From Rhizobium sp. CFBP 8762 (GTDB lineage Bacteria > Pseudomonadota > Alphaproteobacteria > Rhizobiales > Rhizobiaceae): a stretch of 64,000 bases of DNA. The translations under genes were made by a program, and so were the position numbers. The notes under the pieces are model-generated. The model was not told where the DNA came from and searched no databases. It was given only the letters and a program-made list of their open reading frames with translations. The DNA lies in contig NZ_JACYUD010000007.1 of assembly GCF_014841565.1 (NCBI RefSeq), forward strand, positions 124,001 to 188,000. Reading direction: 5' to 3'. Positions 16,994-25,236 of the stretch are shown here, one piece after another (position 1 is the stretch's first letter; every line of letters begins with the position of its first letter).

Positions 16994-18247
16994 TCAAACT
17001 CGCCCGACATGGGCAGCCTGCCTGTTTTTCTGGTCCAGCCAATACGACAAACCGAAAACAGCCAGACCGCCTGCGCCGAGCGCAGCCCCCACCCAGCCGG
17101 TCGATGCGTATCCGTAACCGGCAGAAATGGCCAAGCCGCCGAGCCACGCTCCGGCGGCATTGGCGATATTGAACGCGGAGTGCATGGACGCCGCCGCCAG
17201 CGTCTGGGCATCCCCGGCCACATCCATCAGCCGCGTTTGCACCGCCGGAGCCAGCGCCACGCCGAAACCGATAAAGAAAACACACAGGCACAGCATCAGC
17301 GGATGCGCTGCCGTCAGTGCGAAGACTATGAGAACAACGATGTTGAAACTCATCATACCGCCAAGCGTCTTCATTAACGAGCGATCGGCAAGCCATGCGC
17401 CAAGAATATTGCCGAGAATCATGCCGACGCCAAAGATGGCCAGAATGATCGGCACCACGTCGATAGAGAGACCTGCAACCTCGGTTGCGGTAGACGCGAT
17501 ATAGCTGAACACTGAAAACATGCCGCCGAAACCGACAGCTGCGAAAGCAAATGTTAACCAGACCTGCGGGCGCATGAGGGCCGACAGTTCACGAAGGGCG
17601 CTGGCTTCGGTGTGAACCTTGTCCTGCGGCAAGGTCAGCCAGAGGAGAATGGCCGTAAACAGCCCGATACCGCCGACCAAAACGAACAGAGATCTCCAGC
17701 CGAACATTTGGCCGAGCCATGCAGCAAGCGGCGTTCCGAGAAGGGTCGCGACCGTCAACCCCAGCATCACCCGCCCGACCGACTGTGCCCGCTTGCCCTT
17801 CCGCGCCACCGAAGCGGCAACAAGGGCCGCAACGCCAAAATAAGCACCATGCGGCAGGCCGGACAGAAAACGCGCGCCCGCCAGCGACCAAATTTCCGGC
17901 GCGACGGCACTGGCGATATTGCCGATGGCAAAGCCCAGCATCAACAGGAGCAGCAATGTCCGGCGGCTGAGTTTCGCCCCGAGAAGAGCAATCAAAGGCG
18001 CACCGATCACGACGCCGAGCGCGTAAGCGCTGATCAAATAACCTGCACCCGGCACCGAAACGCCGAGACCGTCAGCGATGTTGGGCAAAAGACCCATGAT
18101 CGCGAACTCGCCCGTTCCAATGCCGAAACTGCCGACTGCCAGTGCCAGCAGGATAAGCGTGGTATTCTGCTTAAGGACCGGCACGGGCATAACGTCGGCG
18201 GGGCTCACCGCGTCGGGCACTGTATCGAGCATGGTATTGACTTTCAT
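16994..18247 (-). CDS. MFS efflux transporter, AraJ/YdhP type (DHA1)
   Basis: 417 residues with 12 predicted membrane segments. Characteristic DHA1 features: GTGEFAIMGLLPNIADGLGV in helix 1, SAYALGVVIGAP, and ARFLSGLPHGAYFGVAALVA. This subfamily exports sugars, drugs or small metabolites by proton antiport. The start at 18247 has only a weak ribosome site, and ATG 18232 is an alternative. Convergent with the aldo/keto reductase (one base between stops). Its upstream 159 bp gap carries no clear regulatory site. Confidence 0.85.
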   Translation of the reverse strand: MKVNTMLDTVPDAVSPADVMPVPVLKQNTTLILLALAVGSFGIGTGEFAIMGLLPNIADGLGVSVPGAGYLISAYALGVVIGAPLIALLGAKLSRRTLLLLLMLGFAIGNIASAVAPEIWSLAGARFLSGLPHGAYFGVAALVAASVARKGKRAQSVGRVMLGLTVATLLGTPLAAWLGQMFGWRSLFVLVGGIGLFTAILLWLTLPQDKVHTEASALRELSALMRPQVWLTFAFAAVGFGGMFSVFSYIASTATEVAGLSIDVVPIILAIFGVGMILGNILGAWLADRSLMKTLGGMMSFNIVVLIVFALTAAHPLMLCLCVFFIGFGVALAPAVQTRLMDVAGDAQTLAAASMHSAFNIANAAGAWLGGLAISAGYGYASTGWVGAALGAGGLAVFGLSYWLDQKNRQAAHVGRV

Positions 18248-18406
18248 TCAGAGTGCCGAGAGCAACTTGGGAGGAGCGCTCATGGCGCGAAGGCGGGTCA
18301 TTCAGACAACAAGCTTCGATCCGATAATCCGAATGTCGTATGATGTCCAGATCTGTTAGACACCCATTCAGCCCATTAGAATTGACTGAAATCGAGCGAA
18401 CACGTG

Positions 18407-19387
18407 TCAGTCAACGAACGTGACGACCACACCGGGCTTGACCATGTCTGACAGTTCTTCAACATCCCAGTTTGTCAGGCGGACACATCCGTGCGAGCCA
18501 ACCTTGTCAATCAGTTCCGGCTCGGGTGTGCCATGTATGCCGTAAGTTGGTTCCGTCAGGTCAATCCAGACTGTGCCGACAGGACCATTGGGCCCGCCGG
18601 GCAGTTGCAGGACTTTCTTGTTGTCGCCCTGCTGAAAGTTGATCTTCGGATTGTAGGTATACTTCGGCATACGTGAGACGCCTTTGACCTTATGCGTGCC
18701 CTTGGGCGACGGCGAATCCTCGCTTCCGATTGTGGCGGGGTAAACCGCCAGCAACGCGCCGTCCTCTGCAAATGCAAACGCTTCTCCAGACTGCCTGCGC
18801 ACTTCGATCCGATTGACGGTGCCTGTCCTTGCTTCGCCGGGAGCGGCTACAGCAATTGTTTCGCCTGGCGCAAAGGACGCGGTGGGGTTGAGCGCTGTGA
18901 TCAGCCCGATATCCATGTGAAAGCGCTCGGCCAGTTTTTCAGCAACGCTCGTATAGCCGAGATGCTCCATCTTAGCCTGCTCGGCATAATCCTTAGGGAT
19001 TTCTTTCACGATATCCGCAGCATCGTCCGCGGTGATCTCGTAGGGCTGAACGACCGGCTCTTGGCTGGCCAAGTCTTTCAGCACCTCGGGGTCCAGCTTC
19101 CCATCCACCGACAAACCTTTCAAGGCCTCGAACCCAGAGACCGCTTTCGCCAGATTGCTGCCCACATAACCATCGATCACGCCCGGAGAGGCACCGGCCC
19201 GGTCCAAAAGAACCTGTAGACGCACAATAGCCGCGTCTGGCTCCGTTGGTTTTTCCGCCGGGGCTTCAAGCGATAGGGTGTCAATGGAGGCTCCATTAAC
19301 CGCATCGGCGTTTATGGGGGCTGCCAATGCTGGTCCGCAGAGTGCAAGGGCGGTGGAGAAGGCAAGGTATCGAAGCGAATGTGTCAT
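18407..19387 (-). CDS. L,D-transpeptidase (YkuD/ErfK-family) with peptidoglycan-binding domain
   Basis: 326 residues. TAAGGAGC directly before ATG 19387 fixes the start. Signal peptide 1-23 (cleavage near GPALAA). A peptidoglycan-binding helix bundle lies at about 50-110 (RLQVLLDRAGASPGVIDGYVG), a LysM-like segment follows (LNPTASFAPGETI), and the catalytic YkuD domain ends the protein with HGTPEPELIDKVGSHGCVRL: catalytic Cys plus His and Arg intact. Periplasmic enzyme that makes 3-3 cross-links or anchors proteins to peptidoglycan. Unlinked in function to its neighbours. Confidence 0.93.
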   Translation of the reverse strand: MTHSLRYLAFSTALALCGPALAAPINADAVNGASIDTLSLEAPAEKPTEPDAAIVRLQVLLDRAGASPGVIDGYVGSNLAKAVSGFEALKGLSVDGKLDPEVLKDLASQEPVVQPYEITADDAADIVKEIPKDYAEQAKMEHLGYTSVAEKLAERFHMDIGLITALNPTASFAPGETIAVAAPGEARTGTVNRIEVRRQSGEAFAFAEDGALLAVYPATIGSEDSPSPKGTHKVKGVSRMPKYTYNPKINFQQGDNKKVLQLPGGPNGPVGTVWIDLTEPTYGIHGTPEPELIDKVGSHGCVRLTNWDVEELSDMVKPGVVVTFVD

Positions 19388-19430
19388 GCTCCTTAAAGCA
19401 ATTTGCGACAAAGTTGTTCCGGACGGTGGC

Positions 19431-19475
19431 CGGTCAATCCGTGTTGACCGAAGTGACGTCCGTGGGATAGACGTC
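19431..19475 (+). promoter_or_regulatory. Two consecutive stem-loops upstream of the ECF operon
   Basis: CGGTCAA-N6-TTGACCG (19431-19450) is followed by GTGACGTC (19453-19460) pairing 7 of 8 with GACGTCGC (19470-19477). They lie 93-137 bp upstream of the S-component start. Either an operator region or a leader structure; no known riboswitch consensus is recognisable. Confidence 0.35.
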
Positions 19476-19567
19476 GCTCAACAAAAACACTAAATTTTGA
19501 TTGGTTATATTGCGAAAGGGCACGGATCTTGCGTCTGCCTGATCATACCATTTCTCGGGGATCCCAA

Positions 19568-20140
19568 ATGTCACAGTCCACCCTTTCTCAGCCGGAAGGC
19601 AACACCTTCTTTCCCATTGTTTTATCGATTGTCGCTGCGGCGGCAACCGGCGTGCTGTGGGCCTACGCCAATCCCATCCAACTTGTGCCTGGCGTTATTC
19701 AGTGGCGCATTTTTGCGTTTCTTCCGCCGTTGATCGGCATTCTGCTGGGATGGCGCAGCGGCTTTATCTGCGGCTATCTCGGCACCATCGTCTGGTCGCT
19801 GCTGGCTGGCACCTTCATTCCGGCCCATTCCCTGCTGATCGATGGCATTATGGTTGGCCTTACCGGCCTTGTTTCGGGCCTGCTGTTTGACCCGGCAAAG
19901 GTGGTGTTTAACCGCGCAACCCTGCTCAAAATTACAGCAACCTGCCTCGTCGCGGGCATCGTCATGGTTCTCGCCGTATCGGCCAGCTTGGCCTATCTCG
20001 GCATTTTCCCATTCTGGTGGGCCTTCGGCTATCTCGGCCTTTCCGATATCGTTCCCATGATCATCGGTACGCCGCTGCTGATCATTCCGGCATTAAAGAT
20101 TTTGAAGAGCGCGCATCCGGCAGGTTTCAGCCGGTTCTAG
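19568..20140 (+). CDS. ECF importer substrate-binding membrane (S) component
   Basis: 190 residues, about five to six hydrophobic helices, no signal peptide: the size and topology of an ECF S component. Recognisable features are LPPLIGILLGWRSGFICGYLGT and DGIMVGLTGLVSGLLFDP, resembling small integral-membrane vitamin or nucleobase binders, but I cannot assign a known ligand (it is not BioY, ThiT, RibU or YkoE-like by eye). A GGGGATCC stretch precedes ATG 19568. First gene of the operon S - fused ATPase - T - phosphoribosyltransferase. A purine, pyrimidine or other PRPP-activated base is the best guess, from the last gene. Stop TAG begins a repeat. Confidence 0.75.
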   Translation: MSQSTLSQPEGNTFFPIVLSIVAAAATGVLWAYANPIQLVPGVIQWRIFAFLPPLIGILLGWRSGFICGYLGTIVWSLLAGTFIPAHSLLIDGIMVGLTGLVSGLLFDPAKVVFNRATLLKITATCLVAGIVMVLAVSASLAYLGIFPFWWAFGYLGLSDIVPMIIGTPLLIIPALKILKSAHPAGFSRF

Positions 20141-20235
20141 GGTTATATCCAGTCGAAGCTGAAACGCGTTTACGTCTGGACGCCGCGTCAAAACAAAGGT
20201 TAGAGCATTTCCGGTCAACACTGGACATGCTCTGA
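20138..20235. repeat. Interspersed repeat, long form plus short TAGAGC element
   Basis: 20138-20200 aligns with 52752-52820 (shared CATTTCCAG-type start, GCGTTT-CGTC-GGAC, CGCGT, AACAAA). It is followed by TAGAGCATTTCCGG ... ATGCTCTGA (20201-20235), a short element like the one at 1244. It fills the gap between the S-component and ATPase genes, and its first triplet is the S-component stop. Confidence 0.65.
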
Positions 20236-20251
20236 AGTAGAGTTTGAAATT

Positions 20252-21823
20252 TTGCTGAGCATTCGAAATCTCGACATTGGCTTTGGAAGCGGCGACCTGG
20301 CCGTTTCCAAAGCCAGTCTTCATATCGCCGCCGGTCAGCGCCTGGCTGTGTGTGGCGCTGCTGGCAGCGGCAAAACCACGCTGTTGCATGCCGCCGCTGG
20401 CATCATTCCCCGGCTCGTTCGACCGCCCGTCATTTCCGGCGAAATCGAGCTGGACGGAAAGCCGATAACGACCATCGCGAAAGACGACCTCTTTACCGCC
20501 ATCAGCCTTGTCTCGCAAAATGTCGAGGATCAGGTTTGGGATTTGAGCGTCGAGGATTTGATTGCCTTTCCACTGGAGAACCGGGCCGTCGCCAAGGCTG
20601 ATATCCGCGCGCGAATTGAAAGCCTGTTGGTCGAGCTGGAACTCGAACCCCTGCGGGGACGCCGTGTGCTGACCCTGTCGGGTGGTGAGCGCCGCATGGT
20701 CGCTATTGCGGCGGCACTGGCCGCCTCTCCACGCTTGCTGGTGCTGGACGAGCCGACCACCGGGCTGGATCCGGCGGCACGGCAACGGCTTGTGCGTATC
20801 CTGCACAAACTGGGATCAGATCAACTCGCCATCCTGATTTCCGAGCAGGACCCAGCGGCAATCGCCGACGTTGTCGATGATATCGCGCTGCTGCAATCCG
20901 GTGCTTTGACGCCAGCTGTGCCAAAAGCTGCGCTGATGGACAAGCCGCAGCCATGGATCGAGGCGGGCATTCTGCCACCACACCGTGGCCGTCAACCCCG
21001 CAAGACCTATGCCGAGGGTGCAACGCTTCTATCGATTGCAGGCCTTAAAACCCAGCTTGCCCGACGGGACGGACGCCCCGTGCTGGAATCCATCGATCTG
21101 GAGATCAAGGCGGGTGAAACCGTCGGATTGATCGGGCGGAACGGCGCGGGTAAAACCACGCTGTTCCAGTCGGTTCTCGGCCTTGCCAAAGTGACAGCCG
21201 GGACGCTGTCGATTGAAGGACAGGATGCCTCGAAGTGGACGCCAGCGCGGCGCGCGCGGTCCGTGGCATATCTGCCGCAGAACATGCGACGCATTCTCTT
21301 CAACATGACCGTGCAGCAGGAGGTAACATTTGCCATAACCGCCTCCCCCGCCATCCCCAAAGATCCCGCCGTTGTCGATACCGCGCTGGCGGCTTTGGAA
21401 AAATACGGCCTGTCCAGCTTTCGCGAGGCCAATCCCTTCGCCCTATCCACCCGGCAGCAGGCATTGCTGGGTCTGGCTTGCGCGGATGCTGCCGGGTCTG
21501 CGGTCGCCATTCTCGATGAGCCGCTTCTGGCGCGCGATGGGCAGGGCCGCCGTATGCTGGATCTCTTTCTCGACAGCACACTCAGCGCAGGGCGGGCTGT
21601 CATGATCATCAGCCATGATCTGGAATTGATCGCAGATGCAGCATCGCGCGTTCTGGTGCTGGATCGCGGCGCCATCACCTTTGATGGTTCCGTGGACGAT
21701 GTCTGGGACAGCGCCGGTTATGGCGCGCTCAACTGGCCAGCGCCGGCCTTCATGGGCGTGGGCCAAGGCGCTGGCCAAGGTGCAGGCCAAGGCGCAGGGA
21801 AGACCGACCATGCTGTTTTATAA
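20252..21823 (+). CDS. ECF importer ATPase, two ATP-binding domains fused (EcfA1-EcfA2)
   Basis: 523 residues. Domain 1 (1-225): Walker A GAAGSGKTT, signature LSGGERRMVA, Walker B LLVLDEPTTGLD, but SEQDP replaces the usual switch-His motif. Domain 2 (250-500): Walker A GRNGAGKTT, degenerate signature ALSTRQQALLG, Walker B VAILDEP, switch His in IISHD. No ATG opens the frame: TTG 20252 is the best start, just after a repeat, without a clear ribosome site. The C-terminus carries three GQGA repeats. It energises the S/T pair; the two altered motifs fall in the same composite ATP site. Confidence 0.88.
   Translation: MLSIRNLDIGFGSGDLAVSKASLHIAAGQRLAVCGAAGSGKTTLLHAAAGIIPRLVRPPVISGEIELDGKPITTIAKDDLFTAISLVSQNVEDQVWDLSVEDLIAFPLENRAVAKADIRARIESLLVELELEPLRGRRVLTLSGGERRMVAIAAALAASPRLLVLDEPTTGLDPAARQRLVRILHKLGSDQLAILISEQDPAAIADVVDDIALLQSGALTPAVPKAALMDKPQPWIEAGILPPHRGRQPRKTYAEGATLLSIAGLKTQLARRDGRPVLESIDLEIKAGETVGLIGRNGAGKTTLFQSVLGLAKVTAGTLSIEGQDASKWTPARRARSVAYLPQNMRRILFNMTVQQEVTFAITASPAIPKDPAVVDTALAALEKYGLSSFREANPFALSTRQQALLGLACADAAGSAVAILDEPLLARDGQGRRMLDLFLDSTLSAGRAVMIISHDLELIADAASRVLVLDRGAITFDGSVDDVWDSAGYGALNWPAPAFMGVGQGAGQGAGQGAGKTDHAVL
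21761..21796 (+). repeat. Three tandem 12 bp repeats in the ATPase gene
   Basis: Three consecutive units of GGCCAAGGCGCT / GGCCAAGGTGCA / GGCCAAGGCGCA, encoding (GQGA)3 near the ATPase C-terminus and ending 13 bp before the EcfT start codon. Whole-codon unit, so copy-number change would stay in frame. Confidence 0.85.
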
Positions 21824-22481
21824 CGTTAATTTCTTTATCAAGCTCGCCGTTGCGTTCCTCATCATGCTCGCCGCGTGGCTGGCACCGGATTGGCGTTATG
21901 GCGTTCCGCTATCGGCCCTCATGCTGGTGTTTCTGGCGGTAACCAACGTTCCGGGGCTGAGGGGCTACCTGAAAGGCGCGGTTTTGCTGGTGACGCTCGT
22001 CATCGCAAGCTGGATGCTGAACCTGACACTGCAAGGCCACGCGGTCTTTGACTCCTTTCAAATCGCGCTGGGCATGGCCGCACGACTGGTCACGACGACC
22101 GCTGCCTTCTACTTCGTCATGGAAACCAGTTCACCGGGCTCGATACTGGCGGCTGCCAGCGCTGCCCGTATGCCGCCGGTTGTCACGCTCGTTCTGTCCC
22201 TCACCTTCGGCATTATCCCGATGTTGCGGGAGGATTTTGAGCGGATTGCCGATGCACAGCGCGCACGCGGCATGGAAATCGACAATGTACCGTTTCCCGT
22301 AAGGCTCAAATTCTCGCTGGCACGCGGCTTGCCACTGCTTGTGCAGGCCATCCGCATGGCCCATGCTATCTCCATTTCGCTGTCGATCTATGGCTTTGAC
22401 ATGAAACACAAGCGCACCACATGGCGCAATGTCGGGCTGATGGTCGAGCCCATGCTGCCAATCAAGGATCGTAACCCATGA
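21810..22481 (+). CDS. ECF importer transmembrane (T) component
   Basis: 223 residues, about five membrane helices at the N-terminus and the long C-terminal coupling helices typical of EcfT. The coupling motif Ala-Arg-Gly is visible in AQRARGMEID near residue 155. ATG 21810 overlaps the ATPase gene by 14 bp and begins exactly at the hydrophobic N-terminus; the longer upstream frame is antisense-like, polar sequence. Inner-membrane scaffold linking the fused ATPase to the S component. It overlaps the phosphoribosyltransferase gene by four bases, showing tight co-translation. Confidence 0.88.
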   Translation: MLFYNVNFFIKLAVAFLIMLAAWLAPDWRYGVPLSALMLVFLAVTNVPGLRGYLKGAVLLVTLVIASWMLNLTLQGHAVFDSFQIALGMAARLVTTTAAFYFVMETSSPGSILAAASAARMPPVVTLVLSLTFGIIPMLREDFERIADAQRARGMEIDNVPFPVRLKFSLARGLPLLVQAIRMAHAISISLSIYGFDMKHKRTTWRNVGLMVEPMLPIKDRNP

Positions 22482-23116
22482 CGTCATCCGCAACAGACAC
22501 CGCTTCCCCGCCCCAGTCCTGGCCCGTCGATGTGGCAGGCGTTACCATCAACCTGACGATTGTGCCGATCACGCCGGACTTCGCGATCTCGCTGATGATG
22601 GTGATCGATCTTGGCGTCAAATTCGGCGAGCATATTGGTGAAAAACTTGCGCAAAAGCTCGCGCCGCTCCAGCCGGACGTGATTGTCGGCGCGGCCACAC
22701 TCGGCATTCCCGTCGCCATCGAAGTCAGCCGCGCGCTTGGGCTGGATGATTATGTCGTTTTGCAGAAGTCGCCCAAAATCCACCTGCACGATGCCCTCGT
22801 GCAGACGATTACGTCGATCACATCCAAGGGCGACCAGAATTTACTTCTGGACCGACGTGCGATTCCGCTGCTGCAAGGCAAGCGCGTTGTGGTGGTAGAC
22901 GATGTCGTCGCGTCCGGCTCCAGCTTGAAAGGCTCAGTGGATCTGGTGCGCAAGGCAGGCGGCAACGTGGTTGGCATCGGTGTGATCCTGACAGAAGCGC
23001 GCGACTGGCAAAAGGCACTGGGAGATGACGCAAGCCTCATTCACAGCCTTGCGCATATTCCCCAGTTCACCAAGACATCGGACGACTGGGAACCCATCGC
23101 TGACACCTTTTTGTAG
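22478..23116 (+). CDS. Type I phosphoribosyltransferase (purine-PRTase-like)
   Basis: 212 residues. The PRPP-binding loop VVVVDDVVASGSSL lies near residue 140, preceded by a hood segment and VIVGAATLGIPVAIEVSRALG, the pattern of adenine/xanthine-type phosphoribosyltransferases. It would condense PRPP with a base to trap it as a nucleotide. The ATG overlaps the EcfT stop (ATGA), so transporter and enzyme are made together, suggesting that the ECF importer supplies the PRTase substrate. Which base is not determined; a regulatory or unusual substrate is possible because the family is broad. Confidence 0.8.
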   Translation: MTSSATDTASPPQSWPVDVAGVTINLTIVPITPDFAISLMMVIDLGVKFGEHIGEKLAQKLAPLQPDVIVGAATLGIPVAIEVSRALGLDDYVVLQKSPKIHLHDALVQTITSITSKGDQNLLLDRRAIPLLQGKRVVVVDDVVASGSSLKGSVDLVRKAGGNVVGIGVILTEARDWQKALGDDASLIHSLAHIPQFTKTSDDWEPIADTFL

Positions 23117-23152
23117 CGGTTTCACCAACCTCCGAGGGCACCTAGGCCTTTC

Positions 23153-24040
23153 TTACCCGAAATAGCGCCCTGCCTGAATGTCTTGCAGCAGGCTTGGTCC
23201 CCGGGGCGTCCACGCCATGGCTTCCCTTGTTTTGTTGGCACTCGCATTAACGTCCAACGCGGCAAAATGCGCAAAACCGGCAAAATGATCGCCTGCCGTC
23301 TCCGGCGCTATGGAAACAGTTGGCAAGCCCAGACCATCGCCGATGGCGCGGGCTATCTCTTCAAAGCGGATGCCGGGTTCGGCCACGGCGTGAAGCGCAG
23401 GCAGGCCTGAGCGTATTTCCAGGCAGGTCGCGAAAAGCTGCGCCGTATCCTGCCGGTGAACGGCTGGCCAGCGATTGTCCCCTTTGCCGATAAACGCCGA
23501 CACGCCGCGCTCCCGCGCGATCCGCACCAGCGTTGCCACGAAATTGGGATCACCCGCACCGTGGACAGACGGGGCCAGACGCACGATGTCAATTCGAGCT
23601 CCGTCATCACGCAAAGCGCGCACGGTTTCCTCTGTCAGCGCACGGGGGTTAACCTCGGCGGCCATTGGCAGGAAAGTTTCATCAACCGTTTCGCCGCGGG
23701 GCAGAACGCCGATGGCGGAGGTGACCACAAACGGCCCGCCTTTGCCAAAACCACGCGTTAAGGCTTTGATAACCCGCTGGTCCTGCTCGCAGTTTGCCCG
23801 GAAGCGGGTAAAGTCGTGATCGAATCCCGTATGAATAATGGCGTCAGCTTCAGCGGCTGCGCGTTCCAGCACAGCCTCATCCCCCAGCGCGCCCGCAATG
23901 GTGCGCACGCCAATGGCGTGCAATGCAGCCTTGCTTTTGTCCGAATGGGCCAACGCAAGCACATCGTGACCGTTGGCTCGGACAGTGTCCACAATGGCTC
24001 GGCCCACAAAGCCGCTGGCACCCGTCATAAAAACCAGCAT
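23153..24040 (-). CDS. NAD(P)-dependent epimerase/dehydratase-like extended SDR
   Basis: 295 residues. N-terminal Rossmann motif FMTGASGFVGRAIVDTV and NADP-type loop LAHSDKSKAAL. The usual catalytic YxxxK is not obvious, so it resembles the atypical SDRs that act as NAD(P)-sensing or broad reductases. GAGGACGAACGAATG supports ATG 24040; longer in-frame starts would run through the TetR operator region. It is divergent from a TetR regulator and is probably its main target. Confidence 0.8.
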   Translation of the reverse strand: MLVFMTGASGFVGRAIVDTVRANGHDVLALAHSDKSKAALHAIGVRTIAGALGDEAVLERAAAEADAIIHTGFDHDFTRFRANCEQDQRVIKALTRGFGKGGPFVVTSAIGVLPRGETVDETFLPMAAEVNPRALTEETVRALRDDGARIDIVRLAPSVHGAGDPNFVATLVRIARERGVSAFIGKGDNRWPAVHRQDTAQLFATCLEIRSGLPALHAVAEPGIRFEEIARAIGDGLGLPTVSIAPETAGDHFAGFAHFAALDVNASANKTREAMAWTPRGPSLLQDIQAGRYFG

Positions 24041-24140
24041 TCGTTCGTCCTCTCGATACGAGGTATTTTCAGTAATCTTGTTGCAGGGATGACCTGCGCT
24101 GACATGAAGCACATGGACGCAATGTCCATTTATCAATACG

Positions 24141-24171
24141 ATCAGTACCGATAATATGTACCATCAGTACC
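24141..24171. promoter_or_regulatory. Candidate TetR operator: direct repeats ATCAGTACC
   Basis: Two identical nonamers ATCAGTACC at 24141-24149 and 24163-24171, 22 bp apart (two helical turns), between the divergent SDR and TetR starts. GTACCGATAATATGTACC also contains GTAC half-sites. Confidence 0.5.
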
Positions 24172-24198
24172 TATTGGTCAAGAGTGAACGGAGAGATT

Positions 24199-24807
24199 AT
24201 GTCACAGGTTGGAATCAGCCGTCGTTCTATTGGGGCCCGACCGAACCCGGAGGCCGCCGCCGCCATTCTGGATACCGCCGCGCGGATACTGGCAGAAAAA
24301 GGGCTGAAGGGGCTGACCACCGAGGCGATTGCCCGGGAGGCTAGGGCTAGCAAAAGCACGCTCTATCGTTGGTGGCCGAGCCGAGGGGCGCTGCTGTTGG
24401 CTGTCTACATGCGCATGAAGCAGGACCACGGTTATGCGGATACAGGATCGCTGATAGGGGATGTGGCGGTATCGCTCAGCAACTTGTTTGCCTTCTGGCG
24501 GGGAAACGGCAGCGTCTTCGCTCTGATTATTGCCGAAGCGCAAACGGACAAAACCCTTCTACCCGCTCTCGATTCCTTTCGCGAGGAGCGTGTTGGAGAG
24601 TGGAAAGAGGTGCTGGAACGCGCACAGGTCCGTGGGGAACTGCGCGCCGGTGCGGATTTGCGTGCGTTGGCCGAGTCAATTATCGCCCATGCATGGTTTC
24701 ATTTGCTAACGGCTCGCCTTCATGTTGATATGAACCGGCTGGCATTCGATATCGTCCATCCTTATTTGAAATCACCGCATCGCATTGCTGGGGGACAGAA
24801 TACGTGA
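24199..24807 (+). CDS. TetR-family transcriptional regulator
   Basis: 202 residues. N-terminal TetR helix-turn-helix (ILDTAARILAEKGLKGLTTEAIAREARASKSTLYRWW) and a C-terminal TetR_C ligand domain (FREERVGEWKEVLERAQVRGEL). GGAGAG before ATG 24199 supports this start over the GTG five codons earlier. Divergent from the SDR at 23153-24040 and overlapping the DoxX-like gene by four bases, so it likely controls both. Typical role: repressor released by a small hydrophobic ligand. Confidence 0.9.
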   Translation: MSQVGISRRSIGARPNPEAAAAILDTAARILAEKGLKGLTTEAIAREARASKSTLYRWWPSRGALLLAVYMRMKQDHGYADTGSLIGDVAVSLSNLFAFWRGNGSVFALIIAEAQTDKTLLPALDSFREERVGEWKEVLERAQVRGELRAGADLRALAESIIAHAWFHLLTARLHVDMNRLAFDIVHPYLKSPHRIAGGQNT

Positions 24808-25232
24808 CGCGTAGCCGGAGCCAGATGTCCCCGTGGCAGTATCGAACGCGCATCGGGCTATCGCTGTTCTACGCGGCCGCGGGCCTTTTTCATCTGTTCC
24901 GCCCCGGCGTGTTTGTGACGATAACCCCGGACTGGGTGCCATTTGCCCGTGAGGTAATTCTGTTCACCGGGCTATGCGAACTGGCTGGGTGCGTCGGACT
25001 TTGGGATGCGCGGCTGTGCAAGGCGGCGGCCATAGGTTTGTCGCTCTACGCGGTCTGCGTTTATCCTGCCAATATCAAACACGCCATGATCTTCATGGGC
25101 ACGCCCGGGCGCAGCCTCTGGCCTTGGCTTTATCATCTGCCACGGCTTGCCCTGCAACCGGTTCTGGTCTGGCTTCCGCTGTTTGCCGCAAATCTCACCA
25201 CATGGCCGTTTAACAGAGGACCAACGCCATAA
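24804..25232 (+). CDS. DoxX-like small membrane protein
   Basis: 142 residues with four hydrophobic segments; the motif FYAAAGLFHLFRP and the NIKHAMIF segment are typical of DoxX-related proteins annotated as membrane proteins of unknown function. It starts at GTG within the TetR stop (GTGA overlap); ATG 24825 is an alternative. Co-transcribed with tetR. Family members are associated with thiol-redox or quinone-related stress, but no role can be assigned here. Confidence 0.7.
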   Translation: MTRSRSQMSPWQYRTRIGLSLFYAAAGLFHLFRPGVFVTITPDWVPFAREVILFTGLCELAGCVGLWDARLCKAAAIGLSLYAVCVYPANIKHAMIFMGTPGRSLWPWLYHLPRLALQPVLVWLPLFAANLTTWPFNRGPTP

Positions 25233-25236
25233 GCCT

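Noticed and set aside
19388-19567. Purine or other known riboswitch upstream of the ECF operon
   Set aside because: Two stem-loops are present, but I could not match the conserved core of purine, TPP, preQ1, FMN or cobalamin riboswitches.
21761-21796. CRISPR-like or minisatellite array
   Set aside because: Three 12 bp units without spacers, inside a coding sequence; simple tandem duplication.
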